This document shows positions 56,641-64,000 of a DNA stretch of 64,000 bases, one piece after another. The stretch spans positions 441,590-505,589 of the forward strand of contig NZ_SADT02000007.1 in NCBI RefSeq assembly GCF_004016445.2, written 5' to 3'. The DNA is from Mesorhizobium sp. M2E.F.Ca.ET.219.01.1.1. Lineage in GTDB: Bacteria; Pseudomonadota; Alphaproteobacteria; Rhizobiales; Rhizobiaceae. The notes beneath the pieces are model-generated. The model did no database searches and had not been told where the DNA came from. It saw only the letters and a list, made by a program, of their open reading frames with translations. Each line of letters begins with the position of its first letter. Within the stretch, counting starts at the first letter, position 1. A program made the translations under genes and the position numbers.

Positions 56641-56781
56641 GAAGGAGGGCGAGGAAACCGGTTCTTTGCCTTATCAAGGGCCTTGAATTAGAATCCGATA
56701 GCCCGTATTGGACGCATCGCCGAAAGACAGAGCGGATCACGGAGAGCAAGCTTTCACCTTGATCCAGTTCATGCGGGGCGT

Positions 56782-56858
56782 GCCGTTGTAGCTCAGTTGG
56801 TTAGAGCACCAGATTGTGGATCTGGGGGTCGCTGGTTCGAGCCCAGCCAACGGTACCA
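56782..56858 (+). tRNA. tRNA-His (GTG anticodon)
   Basis: The cloverleaf folds completely: acceptor GCCGTTG/CAACGGT, D stem GCTC/GAGC, anticodon stem CCAGA/TCTGG with loop TTGTGGA (anticodon GTG), five-base variable loop and T stem GCTGG/CCAGC with TTCGAGC. The discriminator is A73 and CCA is encoded. The base before position 1 is T, so no G-1 is encoded, which is the known alphaproteobacterial form of tRNA-His. Confidence 0.95.
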
Positions 56859-57539
56859 TCGCCTTCTCGCGTAAATAGCTGATTTTTCGATTTAACTGGG
56901 CGGTTCGTTCGCAGGCTTCGCGTCTGCCTGCGATTTTGCGTCAGTCTCATTCGAGCTGTTTAGGCGGATCTCTATCAAGGCTGGGCACGATCGTCCGCAA
57001 GCCGCGTGACACCAGCCTCTCGCTCGTCTTGTCAATTTCGGACGACAGTTGCCGAGTCCGGATTTGGCTTCTCACACAGGGGGAGGCACGCAGAAGAAGC
57101 GCGTGCGGCTCTTCACGGAATTCGAATCCCGCAGGCTTGCCGCGTACGCTTCGCTTCTCGCCGGGCTGTCGCTATCGCGCGACTGACGCGCGGCGGGTCG
57201 CCGGCGCTACCAGCGCATGCTGAACCCCAGCTTGCCGCTGACGACATTGCTATCGCCGAAGCTCGTCAGGCTCGTCCTCGCTTCGAGGGAGTTCGATGTC
57301 ACGTCCGAAGATAGACACGTGGTACAGGCTCACCCTCTGCTGCGCCGTCCCTACGCCGGGTGGCGTGGAGGTGGTCAAGGATCATGCGGCCCAAGCCATT
57401 TTTAGCTAAGATGATCGCGTGGACAGTTGGCATGCATACGCGAGAGGGTAACGCATGGGGCACAATCTTGGCTTGCTGTCCGAGTTGACGCCGACGCTCC
57501 TGTTCGCGACGACGTGATGCAAAGGCAGTGTCGGATCTT
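56859..57539. other. Gene-poor region downstream of tRNA-His
   Basis: No intact gene was found in these 681 bp. Short open frames on both strands are Arg/Ser-rich and lack ribosome sites. A fragment resembling the end of an outer-membrane barrel gene lies at 57207-57310 on the minus strand. No copy of the tRNA 3' end was noticed that would mark an attachment site. Confidence 0.5.
57207..57310 (-). pseudogene. Remnant of an outer-membrane beta-barrel (autotransporter-like) C-terminus
   Basis: About 33 codons on the minus strand read SDVTSNSLEARTSLTSFGD, then SNVVSGKLGFSMRW and a stop at 57207. The alternating hydrophobic pattern and the terminal aromatic residue are the C-terminal signature of outer-membrane barrels. 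A stop lies in frame just upstream and no start is available, so only a fragment remains. Confidence 0.4.
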
Positions 57540-59672
57540 ATGTCTTCGATAAATGTGACCGGCTCATCCCGCCCCGCGCGTTGGGGCTTGGCCGCAAAGC
57601 TGTTTACGACCCTCGTCCTTCTTGGTGCAATCGCGGTCCTGGTCACCGGGGCGCTCGGCTACTTCCGCGCCCGCGACGCTCTCGAAAAAACAGTCTTCGA
57701 CCAACTCACGGCCTCTCGTCAGGCCAAGACGCGCCAGGTCGAAACCTACTTCCGCACGATCCAGGCAGAGCTGAGCCTGCTTGCCACTTCCAAGATGGTG
57801 GTCGATGCGACACGCGAGTTCCGGACTGCGGTCGACCAGCTCGACCAGGCAGGCGCGCCGCTCCAACTGCGGCAGAAGGTCGGCGATTGGTACGCTGAGA
57901 ACTTCATGCCGGGCATGACGCGCATTCTGGGCAAGGAGCCAGCCCTGTCGGACTACCTGCCGGTCAGTGGGGCTCCCTACTATCTGCAATATCACTACAT
58001 TGTCGACAATCCCAACCCCGCAGAGCGGCGCAAGCTTCTCGACGACCCCGACGACGGAAGCGAATACTCCAGGCTGCATGCCATATACCATCCATTGATG
58101 CGCGCGGCGGCTAGCAAGGTCGGCTTTTTCGATCTCATGATTGCCGATCCAAAATCAGGTCGCCTGATCTATACGGTCGAGAAGGAGGTGGATTTCACCA
58201 CGTCTCTTCAGTTGGGACCATACCGCAGCGCCAACGTCGCGGCCGCCGTCGCCCGCTGCTCGCAGATCGCAGACCCATCAGCCAGCTGCCTGGAAGATTT
58301 CGCCTCTTATGCGCCATCAGGCGGCGCACCGATCGCCTTCATGGCAGCACCGGTGATTGCCCAGGGCGTCGTCATCGGCGTGCTCGTCGCGAAACTGTCG
58401 AATGATGAGATCGACAACGTTGTTACCGGCAACCGCCGCTGGCGGCAGGAAGGGTTCGGTGACACAGGTGGGGCCTATCTCGTCGGACCCGATTATCTGG
58501 CGCGCTCTGGGCCGCGGGCGTTCTACGAGAGCCGGGATAACTTCTTCGCCGACCTGAAATCCGTCGGCACCTCGGAAGAAGAGATCGCCGCCATTCAGCG
58601 TTACGGGACACCTGTGCTGCATCAGCGCATCGACACCAAGGCTTCCCATGCCGCGCTCGCCGGTGTCGAGGGCACAGGCGAGATCATCGGATACCGTGGC
58701 GTCCCGACGCTCGCTTCATGGGGACCGCTCGCGATTTCCGATGTCAAATGGGCGCTCGTCGCCAAGATCGACAGCGCCGAGGCCTTCGCACCGATCGCCG
58801 AGCTCCGCCGGGATCTGTTGCTCGTCGGAGGACTGGCGATGCTCGTTGTTGCCGCCACCGCCGCCTGGCTTTCGCGCGCGCTGCTCGGCCCGCTCCGCGA
58901 TCTGACTGCCGGGGTGAAACGCTTCTCTGCTGGCGACTATGCGACCAGCGTGCCGGTCCGCACGCGCGACGAGATTGGCGAGCTCTGCACAGCCTTCAAC
59001 GGAATGGTTGAGGATCTGCACCAGAAGAATGTCGTGATCGAGAACAAAATCCGCGAGAACGAGCTGCTGCTGCTCAACGTCCTGCCGGCACCGATCGCCA
59101 ATCGGCTGCGCGCTGGCGAGGAGAGGATCGCCGACGGCTTCGCCGAGGTCACGGTCGCCTTCGCAGACCTGGTCGGGTTCACGACGCTAACATCGGAAAT
59201 GCCGCCGCACGATGTCGTGATGTTTCTCAACGGACTCTTCACGCGCTTCGACGTTGCCGCCCATGATCTCGGCATCGAGAAGATCAAGACGGTGGGCGAC
59301 GCCTATATGGCGGTATGCGGCCTACCCGTGCCGGTGGCCAACCACGCCGAACGCATGGTCCGGATGGCCATTCGCATGGTCCATATTACTCGCGAGCACG
59401 CGATGGAACACAATATCTCCATGAAGCTCAGGGTTGGCGTCAACAGCGGGCCAGTGGTCGCCGGCGTCATCGGGAAGAGCAAGTACATCTATGATTTATG
59501 GGGTGACACAGTGAATCTGGCGAGCCGCATGGAGTCTGGCGGAGTTCCCGACTCGATTCAGGTGACGCGCCCCGTCTACGAACAGCTCAAGGACCAATTT
59601 GTCTTCGAGCCTCGCGGTGCCATCGAAGTCAAAGGCAAGGGAAAAGTGGAAGCCTGGGTATTGAGATTTTGA
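57540..59672 (+). CDS. Membrane class III adenylate cyclase with sensor and HAMP domains
   Basis: The protein has 710 residues from ATG 57540; a GTG four codons earlier is also possible. A membrane helix at about 17-40 is followed by a large periplasmic sensor part (about 45-400, Cache-like), a second helix (about 412-432), a HAMP domain (PLRDLTAGVKRFSAGDYATS) and the cyclase domain. The cyclase has metal-binding Asp in VAFADLVGFTT and VGDAYMAVCG, Lys in IKTVGDAY and Asp in LWGDTVNLASRM (the adenine-selecting pair), and the catalytic Asn/Arg in NLASRM. All key residues are present, so it should make cAMP. Confidence 0.9.
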   Translation: MSSINVTGSSRPARWGLAAKLFTTLVLLGAIAVLVTGALGYFRARDALEKTVFDQLTASRQAKTRQVETYFRTIQAELSLLATSKMVVDATREFRTAVDQLDQAGAPLQLRQKVGDWYAENFMPGMTRILGKEPALSDYLPVSGAPYYLQYHYIVDNPNPAERRKLLDDPDDGSEYSRLHAIYHPLMRAAASKVGFFDLMIADPKSGRLIYTVEKEVDFTTSLQLGPYRSANVAAAVARCSQIADPSASCLEDFASYAPSGGAPIAFMAAPVIAQGVVIGVLVAKLSNDEIDNVVTGNRRWRQEGFGDTGGAYLVGPDYLARSGPRAFYESRDNFFADLKSVGTSEEEIAAIQRYGTPVLHQRIDTKASHAALAGVEGTGEIIGYRGVPTLASWGPLAISDVKWALVAKIDSAEAFAPIAELRRDLLLVGGLAMLVVAATAAWLSRALLGPLRDLTAGVKRFSAGDYATSVPVRTRDEIGELCTAFNGMVEDLHQKNVVIENKIRENELLLLNVLPAPIANRLRAGEERIADGFAEVTVAFADLVGFTTLTSEMPPHDVVMFLNGLFTRFDVAAHDLGIEKIKTVGDAYMAVCGLPVPVANHAERMVRMAIRMVHITREHAMEHNISMKLRVGVNSGPVVAGVIGKSKYIYDLWGDTVNLASRMESGGVPDSIQVTRPVYEQLKDQFVFEPRGAIEVKGKGKVEAWVLRF

Positions 59673-59786
59673 TGGCAGCTTGTCGCGCTTCGCACTGACG
59701 GCTCGGGCAAACTGCAGCATTTTCCACTTTGAGGCGAAGTAATTCTCAACTATGGTCAGCTAGGCTTAAGGCATGGGGGTTTGCCG

Positions 59787-60440
59787 ATGGTTCTATCACG
59801 CAGGGGTGTCGTGATCGGCGGCCTGGCGCTGGTTGCGGTCGGTGCAACCGGCAATGTTCAAGCCGCGGCAAAATCCTATTTCGCCGGTACCGCCACCGAC
59901 AACAATTTCGTTTATCGAAAGACCAACTTCGCCAAGATCGACAAGAGATGGCATCGCCAGATCGTTAAGTATTTCAGCAGCGAGCCGGTCGGCACCGTCG
60001 TGGTCGATACCCGCCACCACTTCCTCTACCTCATCATGGAAAACAAGACCGCCATCCGATACGGCGTCGGCGTCGGCAAGGAAGGCTTCAAATGGTACGG
60101 TCGCGCGACGATCGACCGCCGCGCGCTCTGGCCGCAATGGGTTCCGCCCCCAGAAATGCGTAAGCGCAGGCCGGAACTACCTGACATGATCGCAGGCGGT
60201 GCGCCCAACAATCCGCTCGGGCCACGCGCGCTCTATCTGTACCGCGACGGCGCCGACATAGGCTACCGCCTGCATGGCACGCTGGAACCATGGAGCATCG
60301 GCACCGACGCTTCCAGCGGCTGCATCCGCATGTTCCCGGAAGACATCATCGACCTCTACCAGCGGTGCCCGATCGGCACCGCGGTGGAGGTCCTGCCGCA
60401 TATCGCCGACCAGGCGCCCGCTTCCACCTCTGTCGAATGA
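59787..60440 (+). CDS. L,D-transpeptidase (YkuD domain), probable Tat substrate
   Basis: The protein has 217 residues from ATG 59787, eight bases after GGGGG. The N-terminus (SRRGVVIGGLALVAVGATG) looks like a twin-arginine signal peptide. The YkuD domain begins at about 65 and ends with the active-site motif HGT...SSGCIRM, including the catalytic Cys. Such enzymes make 3-3 peptidoglycan cross-links or attach proteins to the wall in the periplasm. The OmpA-like lipoprotein gene starts 9 bases downstream. Confidence 0.93.
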   Translation: MVLSRRGVVIGGLALVAVGATGNVQAAAKSYFAGTATDNNFVYRKTNFAKIDKRWHRQIVKYFSSEPVGTVVVDTRHHFLYLIMENKTAIRYGVGVGKEGFKWYGRATIDRRALWPQWVPPPEMRKRRPELPDMIAGGAPNNPLGPRALYLYRDGADIGYRLHGTLEPWSIGTDASSGCIRMFPEDIIDLYQRCPIGTAVEVLPHIADQAPASTSVE

Positions 60441-60449
60441 TGGCGCCTC

Positions 60450-60962
60450 ATGAACCGCATGATTGAAAACACGCGCCGGCTACTCGCCGCCGGCCTCCTG
60501 GTGCTGGCCGCATCCTGCTCGACCAGCAACACCCTGGCCCCTCCCACGCCCGACGTCACCAACGCCGAGATTGCCGGCTTCCAGAACGTACAGCCGGGCA
60601 GCGAGGAGGATTTTATCCTCAATGTCGGCCGCCGCACCTATTTCACGAAAGGTTCGGCCGAGCTCGATTCTGTCGCCAAGACCACCCTCGACACCCAGAT
60701 CGCCTGGTTAGCAAAGTATCCGCGCTGGATGCTCAAGCTGCAGGGGTTCGCCGACGATCCCGGCGCAAACGAAACGGCTCTGTCGCAGCGGCGCGCCGAT
60801 GCGGTGATGGACTACCTCGCCGCCGGCGGCATAGACCGCAACCGCATGTGGGCCAAGGGCTACGGCAAGGACCGGCTCGTCCGCGACTGCCCCGACACCG
60901 CCTGCAGGTCGCAGAATCGCCGCGTCGTGTCTAATTTGCGCGATGAGAGGGACGAGTCGTAG
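60450..60962 (+). CDS. OmpA-like (Pal-type) lipoprotein
   Basis: The protein has 170 residues from ATG 60450. A lipobox is seen at LAASC with the modified Cys near 23. Residues about 65-165 form an OmpA C-terminal domain that binds peptidoglycan (YFTKGSAELDSVAKTTLDTQ, LQGFADDPGANETALSQRRA, QNRRVV). It is shorter and more divergent than true Pal, and tolB/tolQR are not nearby. An operon with the L,D-transpeptidase suggests a shared wall-outer membrane role. Confidence 0.88.
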   Translation: MNRMIENTRRLLAAGLLVLAASCSTSNTLAPPTPDVTNAEIAGFQNVQPGSEEDFILNVGRRTYFTKGSAELDSVAKTTLDTQIAWLAKYPRWMLKLQGFADDPGANETALSQRRADAVMDYLAAGGIDRNRMWAKGYGKDRLVRDCPDTACRSQNRRVVSNLRDERDES

Positions 60963-61105
60963 AGGACACTGTTTTGCTTGTCGGTGTCTCACAACGCGAC
61001 GGCGGCATGTCCGCTTGGCGCCTCATCGGCCGCAGAGATTGGCTTGGCCGCTGCCTGAAAGCAGACGTGGCCAGCGACAGATCCGTCTTTGCGCTCCGAT
61101 CTGTA

Positions 61106-61894
61106 TCATCCGCCGCCGCCCGCTTCGGGCATAACTTGCAGCAACGGCTGCGGCGATACTGCGATCTCTCCCGTGAAGGGCCGATCGTGGGCGAGAATCA
61201 GGAGAACGGATGCCGCCACGCCGGTCGCAAAACTTCCAAGGGCGATCGCCGATGCCATTCGGTTGTCACTGTGAACGACCGCAATCGCGAGAAGAGCACA
61301 GAAGGCTTGCAGGACCAGGCAGGCCCACTTCGTGGGATTGACCTGTGCGGAGCTGACGAGAATCCGTTGGCGACGCGCTTCCAGGGCGTCTTCAAGCCAT
61401 CTCGTCATCTCGCGCTGCGCGATCTCCTGGCCGGGATTGGTTGGCGTCAAAGCCAGCGTCGTCCGCAGCGCCTCGTTAAGCGCCGGCGGGACTATGGTGA
61501 GGGTCGCCGCTCCCTCGGCCATCAGCGGCCACTCCTGGCTCGTCGTTTCCTCGATATAGCTGCGCAGCAGCGTCCGTAAGCGCGCCTCGGGTTCCCCGGG
61601 AAAGCTGCCCGCCAGAACCATGACCGACCGCAACGCACTGGCCTCGCGATTGACTGCCGCACTGGCGTGATCGTTGTCGCTCCAGACCTGAGCCGCGGTG
61701 AACGCCACGAATAAGCCGAAGATGATACCGAGCGGCGGCAACATGCCAGGCGAAAGCGCCTTGAATGACCGCGCCGTGGAGCCCGCAGCAAGAGCGGCGA
61801 TGCCCTGGTGCAAGATGAACGCGACGATATAGGTGGCCCCGAACACGACGAGAGCCATCCAAGCCAGTGGAAGAGTATGCAACCACCCACTCAT
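61106..61894 (-). CDS. DUF4239-like (bestrophin-like) membrane protein
   Basis: The protein has 262 residues from ATG 61894, with AGGGAAGG upstream. Two helices near the N-terminus (WMALVVFGATYIVAFILHQG and LPPLGIIFGLFVAFTAAQVW) and two near the C-terminus (LVLQAFCALLAIAVVHSDNR and ALGSFATGVAASVLLILAHD) flank a helical soluble middle (EASALRSVMVLAGSFPGEPE). This pattern fits the DUF4239 family, which is distantly related to bestrophin channels. Function is not established. Confidence 0.75.
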   Translation of the reverse strand: MSGWLHTLPLAWMALVVFGATYIVAFILHQGIAALAAGSTARSFKALSPGMLPPLGIIFGLFVAFTAAQVWSDNDHASAAVNREASALRSVMVLAGSFPGEPEARLRTLLRSYIEETTSQEWPLMAEGAATLTIVPPALNEALRTTLALTPTNPGQEIAQREMTRWLEDALEARRQRILVSSAQVNPTKWACLVLQAFCALLAIAVVHSDNRMASAIALGSFATGVAASVLLILAHDRPFTGEIAVSPQPLLQVMPEAGGGG

Positions 61895-62179
61895 AGTAGC
61901 GCCTTCCCTATGCTGAGAGTTCGCCGGCAGGCGTTTGTAGGGCCGTAGTTCCACTCGTGGCAATGCCACCGTGTTCCATCGTGTCAACAATCCTACGCAC
62001 TGCTGCCAGCGCCGGTCGAAAGACCTGCTTTAACAACGGGGCGCTGGCTGTAAGGGGCTTCTTCTATACCCGCCTCGAGAACCTGATGACTCAACAGGCC
62101 CTCTGAGGTGACGGTAGCGGAATCTCCCGGGAAGGAGTCAGGATCTAAAGCTGTCTCGCAGTCCCGAGGGAAAATGGCT

Positions 62180-64000
62180 TTAAACTCCAGAAGGCCGTCC
62201 TTCGATTCCGCTTCCTGATTGGCCTTCTGCCTTCGCCAAACTGACCTCCAGGCGCTCGATCAGCGCCCGATAGCGCGGATGATCGCGCAGAGAATTCATA
62301 TCCACATCCTGCGCCATCCAGTGCACCTGCTGCAATCCAAGCTGCGGCACGCAGTGCTCCAGCGTGTCGATCGCCTTTTCCACGGTGCCGATCGCCGCCA
62401 GGAAACACGCGACATTGTAATGGCTGTTATAGTCCTCCGGGTCGATGGCGATGGCGCGCTCGGCCCATTGGAGGGCGCGTTCGTCCAGGCCGAGATTGTG
62501 GAGGACGTAACAACCATAGGCATAGGCTGCGCCATCGTCCGGATAGAGCTGCATGGCCTTCTCGATGCGGGTAAGCAGCTCCCCTGAAAGCCTGTGGGCT
62601 TCCTCCTCCTCGCCCAGCGTCTTGCGGCAATCCCACAGCATGCACATCGCGCCATAGCTGTTGCGGTCAACCTCCGCCGCCTTCTCATAGGCGGCCGCGG
62701 CCTCTGCAAACTTGCGCTCCATGCGCAGCACGTCGCCCAAGGTCCTGTGCGCCTCGTAGAGATCGGGATCGAGCGCGATTGCTCGCCGGCAGGCGGCGCC
62801 TGCGAGCTCGATTTGCTCCTTCTGGAAATGCGCCATCGCGTGGGCCACATGAGCTTCCGCGAGCGTCGAGTCCAAGGCCAGCGCGCGCTCAGCCTCGGCG
62901 CTCAAGGTGACAAGCTTTGCGCTCGGATCTCCGGATCTCAGCAACATGCCCTCAGCTAACGCCAGCCCGGCCCGCGCCAGAGCGTATTCGGGATCGATCT
63001 CCAGCGCCCGCTGGTAGAGCCGTCGGGCTGAAAGGTGATTGCGACGGCCCAGGCGCAAGAAATGCTGCCGTCCCATGAGGTAATATTGATAGGCTTCTAC
63101 GTTCTCCGTCGTGCGTTTGCCGATGGCAGCACGCTCGGCGGGCATCAGCCGGATCTTCAGGGCATCGACGATGGCCCGCGCGATCTCGTCTTGGAGCGCA
63201 AATATGTCGTCAAGATCACGGTCGTAGCGTTCGGCCCACACATGGTGCCCACTCTTCCCGTCGATCAGCTGCGCGGTGATGCGAACGCGACCACCCGCCT
63301 TGCGCACGCTGCCTTCCAGCACATGCGAAACGCGCAATTGCCGGGCCGCTTCGCTGACGTCCATCGACTTGCCTTTGAGGGCAAAGGTCGTGTTGCGCGC
63401 CGTGACTGCCAGCGCCCCGACCTTGCTGAGGTCCGTAATGATGTCCTCGGTAATGCCGTCAGAGAAGTATTCCTGCTCTGGGTCGCCGCTCATGTTGGTG
63501 AAAGGCAGCACGGCGATCGAATGTCCGTTGCGTAACGGAAGCGCATCCTTGACCGACGGCACGGACGAGCTGGTGGGGGATAGCTCAACGGACATGACAC
63601 GGTAAGCGCGTACCGGCTCCGCAATGTTGTGAACCCGTTGTTCGCCGATATCCGTATAGACGTATTCGAGTTTGCCTTTTACTTGATCGTAAATGGCGCG
63701 CCCGATGCAAACGCCGCCAGGCTCCGCTAACTTTTCAAGCCGTGCCGCGATGTTCACACCGTCTCCGTATATCGTGTCGTCTTCGACGATCACGTCGCCG
63801 AGGTTTACGCCCATACGGAACGCCATACGCCGGTTTTCGGGGAGGCCCGCGTTCTCGCCGCCCAGTTCGCGCTGCAGTTCGATCGCACACTGCACGGCGT
63901 TAACCGCGCTCCCAAACTCGATCAGCAGGCTATCCCCGGCCGAGCCGACGATGCGTCCGTGGAACCGCGCGATTTTGGGCTCGAATACCTCAGCTCGGAG
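62180..64000 (-). CDS. Class III cyclase-domain protein with TPR repeats (5' end outside window)
   Basis: The frame is open to the right edge and ends at 62180; 606 codons are visible. The first part is the C-terminal portion of a cyclase homology domain (RFHGRIVGSAGDSLLIEFGS; FRMGVNLGDVIVEDDTIYGD then GVNIAARLEKLAEPGGVCIG), with the second metal Asp and the Asn/Arg pair kept. A linker leads to a TolB-like/FlgO-like domain (IAVLPFTNMSGDPEQEYFSD, GGRVRITAQLIDGKSGHHVW) and then TPR repeats to the end (AGAACRRAIALDPDLYEAHR). This architecture is frequent in rhizobia; whether it makes cAMP is not clear. Confidence 0.88.
   Translation of the reverse strand, partial: LRAEVFEPKIARFHGRIVGSAGDSLLIEFGSAVNAVQCAIELQRELGGENAGLPENRRMAFRMGVNLGDVIVEDDTIYGDGVNIAARLEKLAEPGGVCIGRAIYDQVKGKLEYVYTDIGEQRVHNIAEPVRAYRVMSVELSPTSSSVPSVKDALPLRNGHSIAVLPFTNMSGDPEQEYFSDGITEDIITDLSKVGALAVTARNTTFALKGKSMDVSEAARQLRVSHVLEGSVRKAGGRVRITAQLIDGKSGHHVWAERYDRDLDDIFALQDEIARAIVDALKIRLMPAERAAIGKRTTENVEAYQYYLMGRQHFLRLGRRNHLSARRLYQRALEIDPEYALARAGLALAEGMLLRSGDPSAKLVTLSAEAERALALDSTLAEAHVAHAMAHFQKEQIELAGAACRRAIALDPDLYEAHRTLGDVLRMERKFAEAAAAYEKAAEVDRNSYGAMCMLWDCRKTLGEEEEAHRLSGELLTRIEKAMQLYPDDGAAYAYGCYVLHNLGLDERALQWAERAIAIDPEDYNSHYNVACFLAAIGTVEKAIDTLEHCVPQLGLQQVHWMAQDVDMNSLRDHPRYRALIERLEVSLAKAEGQSGSGIEGRPSGV

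Noticed and set aside
56779..56857. Alternative tRNA-His fold with G-1 and C73
   Set aside because: Shifting the acceptor by one base gives G-1:C73 but disturbs the T8-A9 and D-stem register and loses the encoded CCA. The fold with A73 plus CCA is complete.
56782..57539. tRNA-His as an attachment site of an integrated element
   Set aside because: No integrase gene and no repeated copy of the tRNA 3' end were seen in the window, so an attachment site is not annotated.

Overview
The window looks like chromosome from an alphaproteobacterium of the Rhizobiales, most like Mesorhizobium or a close relative. This is inferred from gene content and style, not from a database match. The pointers are: high GC with dense, often overlapping genes; an Entner-Doudoroff operon (zwf-pgl-edd); aceA divergent from a ScfR-type regulator; a PleC/DivJ/PdhS-type kinase; a phasin followed by a small RNA with three CCUCCUCCC loops (NfeR1/alpha-r14 type); a tRNA-His with A73 and no encoded G-1; and rhizobial-style intergenic palindromes. 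No rRNA, CRISPR array, phage or insertion sequence was found.

Layout. 1-8306: the N-terminus of a large repeat adhesin (cut by the left edge), a divergent LapG-like periplasmic protease, and a type I secretion operon (TolC-like, ABC exporter, HlyD-like adaptor) ending in a ribbon-helix-helix/PAS-like protein. Together they look like a Lap-type retained and releasable adhesin system. 8720-10850: an NAD(P) oxidoreductase with a SAF-like end, convergent with proC. 10931-20581: a polysaccharide locus with Wzy/ExoQ-like polymerase, GT2, GT4, WecG-type GT26, DUF6492-like protein, Wzx-like flippase and an ExoP-like co-polymerase without a kinase domain. 20810-26115: folD, a GlxA-type AraC regulator, a membrane HTH-TPR protein and an exported vWA protein. 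26183-31290: edd, pgl, zwf and a divergent SDR. 31365-33592: a stand-alone Mur-ligase-like enzyme and a membrane SH3 protein.

33852-47200 is mainly nitrogen and carbon scavenging: puuB-puuA (gamma-glutamylated putrescine route), a HAD phosphatase, a degenerate receiver protein, isocitrate lyase with a small co-transcribed protein, its probable ScfR/RamB-like regulator, an EamA exporter and a potFGHI polyamine importer. 47329-56415 holds an AsmA-like protein, acetoacetyl-CoA synthetase, a candidate sRNA, a 1329-residue PAS histidine kinase and a phasin under a probable PhaR operator. AacS and phasin both touch polyhydroxybutyrate metabolism, and aceA is needed for growth on acetyl-CoA-yielding carbon.

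From the tRNA-His at 56782 onward the DNA is looser: about 680 bp without an intact gene but with what looks like the decayed end of an outer-membrane barrel gene, then a membrane class III adenylate cyclase, an L,D-transpeptidase with an OmpA-like lipoprotein, a DUF4239-like membrane protein and a cyclase-domain TPR protein cut by the right edge.

Most promising for new biology: the adhesin/LapG/T1SS set with its translationally coupled RHH-PAS protein and a ladder of di-alanine motifs; the kinase-less ExoP with a proline-rich tail; the sRNA with a duplicated terminator arm; triple hairpin repeats with compensatory changes; and the structured region upstream of potF.
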